32,640 nucleotides of DNA from the NCBI RefSeq assembly GCF_910585425.1, contig NZ_CAJUCP010000061.1, forward strand, positions 1-32,640. Direction: 5' to 3'. The DNA is from an uncultured Acetatifactor sp. (lineage in GTDB: Bacteria; Bacillota; Clostridia; Lachnospirales; Lachnospiraceae). A program made the position numbers and the translations under genes. Positions 31,977 through 32,640 of this stretch are shown here, piece by piece (the stretch's first letter is position 1; every line of letters starts with the position of its first letter). Below the pieces are notes generated by a model that had not been told where the DNA came from, searched no databases, and saw only the letters and a program-made list of their open reading frames with translations.

Positions 31977-32004
31977 ATTATACCTTGCTGACGCTAATCC
32001 ATAA
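31977..32004 (-). promoter_or_regulatory. Promoter of the MNT/HEPN-helicase operon
   Basis: On the minus strand a perfect TATAAT (31977-31982) has TTATGG (31999-32004) 16 nt upstream. Transcription would begin near 31970, 40 nt before the MNT start. No other good promoter was found before the 519-aa gene, so this may drive six genes (11.3 kb). The weak -35 box suggests low basal expression. Confidence 0.5.
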
Positions 32005-32040
32005 TCAGATATTTCAGAAAGGACATTTAGAAGTTCTCCT

Positions 32041-32091
32041 GCTCACTCCATGCGCCTTTGCTGTCTGTCGCACCGTGGTGTTGTTATCGAT
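32041..32091 (-). pseudogene. spoIIID: Fragment of a second, diverged spoIIID gene
   Basis: The minus strand encodes IDNNTTVRQTAKAHGVS, matching 15 of 17 residues of the intact SpoIIID helix-turn-helix (20254-20304). The DNA matches at 39 of 51 positions, with most differences silent. Both sides diverge immediately: upstream codons are unrelated and downstream it reads RRTSKCPF-stop. It is therefore a relic of another spoIIID copy, not a recent duplication. It lies at the right side of the helicase island. Confidence 0.75.
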
Positions 32092-32120
32092 GGTAGCACT
32101 ACGTATACGAGTTTGTCTTC

Positions 32121-32315
32121 TTATGCTCTCTTCCCGATACAATCTCTAGGTGGATTTACACGCCTAAATTTCAATGCGTGTTCAGGAGTTGTCTCCGGGC
32201 AGTCTTCATCAAATGAAATCGGAGTGCTTCTCGCTTTAACAAGTGATTCCAGCTCTTCTTCCGAAAAAGCAAGCTCTTTTATCATTTCTGCTGTCATCCT
32301 ATCAGTATTTACCAT
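32121..32315 (-). CDS. Small antitoxin-like protein (64 aa)
   Basis: Start at 32315 with GAGGGG 9 nt upstream. The protein reads MVNTDRMTAEMIKELAFSEE and later ISFDEDCPETTPEHALKF. The pattern 'E-M-x-K-E-L ... FDEDCPE-x-T-P-E' is common in small Lachnospiraceae proteins that sit beside RelE/BrnT-like toxins, which I recall only as a general pattern. No toxin gene adjoins it here. Its own promoter is at 32437-32465. It may be an orphan antitoxin or the remains of a toxin-antitoxin pair. Confidence 0.55.
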   Translation of the reverse strand: MVNTDRMTAEMIKELAFSEEELESLVKARSTPISFDEDCPETTPEHALKFRRVNPPRDCIGKRA

Positions 32316-32436
32316 AATATAGTCCCCTCAAAAGAGATGATATTACCGCCCAGCCAAAATGCTATCGTTCTGGAGCTCTCTTTATCAATCACCGAGACAC
32401 CTCACTTTCAGAAATAGTCTGCTTTGCCTTTATATC

Positions 32437-32465
32437 AGTATACCAAACTCCGGCCCTTTTTACAA
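32437..32465 (-). promoter_or_regulatory. Promoter of the antitoxin-like gene
   Basis: On the minus strand, TTGTAA (32460-32465) and TATACT (32437-32442) are separated by 17 nt. The predicted start is about 115 nt before the coding region, giving a fairly long leader (32316-32430) in which no clear structure was seen. Confidence 0.6.
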
Positions 32466-32640
32466 TGTATGCTGAACGTCTTTTCAGTATCAGAGACATA
32501 AGGGGCATAAGAATGAAGCAAACGCAAAGCGGCAGCCCCCTGTTAAAGGACGGCCGCTGCCTGACTCACTCTTTTATTCTATTTTATGGTGTTAGTCAAT
32601 AAATATGTTGGTATTGCTTCACAGAACTACTAAGTTGTAG
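32466..32640. other. Intergenic tail with one hairpin
   Basis: No gene is seen. GGCAGC (32531-32536) and GCTGCC (32556-32561) form a 6-bp stem with GC-rich surroundings, followed on the plus strand by CTCTTTTATT. It could be a weak terminator for a gene entering from either side. Confidence 0.3.

Noticed and set aside
20254..32091. spoIIID and its fragment as attL/attR of an integrative element
   Set aside because: The two sequences share only 39 of 51 bases, with mostly silent differences, and no integrase is present; attachment-site repeats should be near identical.
1..32640. CRISPR arrays, tRNA or rRNA genes
   Set aside because: No regularly spaced repeats and no tRNA- or rRNA-like segments were seen on reading both strands.

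Overview
The window looks like the chromosome of a spore-forming, gut-type Clostridia, most likely Lachnospiraceae. The evidence is an intact spoIIID with a sigma-E-type promoter, a Bce-type peptide-resistance module, a LytTR/GHKL regulator pair, a DarA/PstA c-di-AMP receptor, strong AGGAGG ribosome binding sites and a GC-rich core with AT-richer inserts. Species is inferred from gene content only.

Layout. (1) 75-1246 (+): a leader with its own promoter, a short structured RNA and a terminator, then an Abi_2-type abortive-infection gene. That gene is split by a 98-bp MITE-like element with inverted ends and a TA target duplication. (2) 1243-6577: a Bce-type antimicrobial-peptide module (response regulator, intramembrane-sensing kinase, ATPase, large permease) with a BceR-like operator upstream of the ATPase gene and two 50-aa proteins too small for usual calling. 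(3) 6715-10559 (-): an AT-rich defence island with a strong promoter: an OLD/AAA-type ATPase, a nuclease-like protein that appears frameshifted, and an AIPR-family protein interrupted by one in-frame TAG. Broken resident genes lie on both sides. (4) 11687-17605 (+): LytTR regulator, soluble GHKL kinase, c-di-AMP receptor and two half-size ABC exporters separated by a strongly folding spacer. (5) 17693-20352: MATE transporter, divergent LysR regulator and spoIIID. (6) 20585-32315 (-): a second AT-rich island. One promoter precedes an MNT/HEPN toxin-antitoxin pair and four tightly packed large genes: a CoiA-like zinc-finger protein (519 aa), a coiled-coil protein with a degenerate AAA-like C-terminus (921 aa), an unrecognised 334-aa protein, and a 1748-aa DEAH helicase with a DUF1998-type cysteine-rich C-terminus. 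A 64-aa antitoxin-like gene and a 51-bp diverged spoIIID fragment lie at its right edge.

Interpretation. Three anti-phage-type modules occur in 32 kb. The first two carry inactivating lesions; the third appears intact. The third combines a DUF1998 helicase (the class seen in DISARM, Druantia and Dpd) with three partners I cannot assign to a named system, so it is the best candidate for an undescribed defence system. The spoIIID relic on its far side suggests that the spoIIID locus has been used as an insertion or recombination site. No tRNA, rRNA, CRISPR array or integrase was seen.
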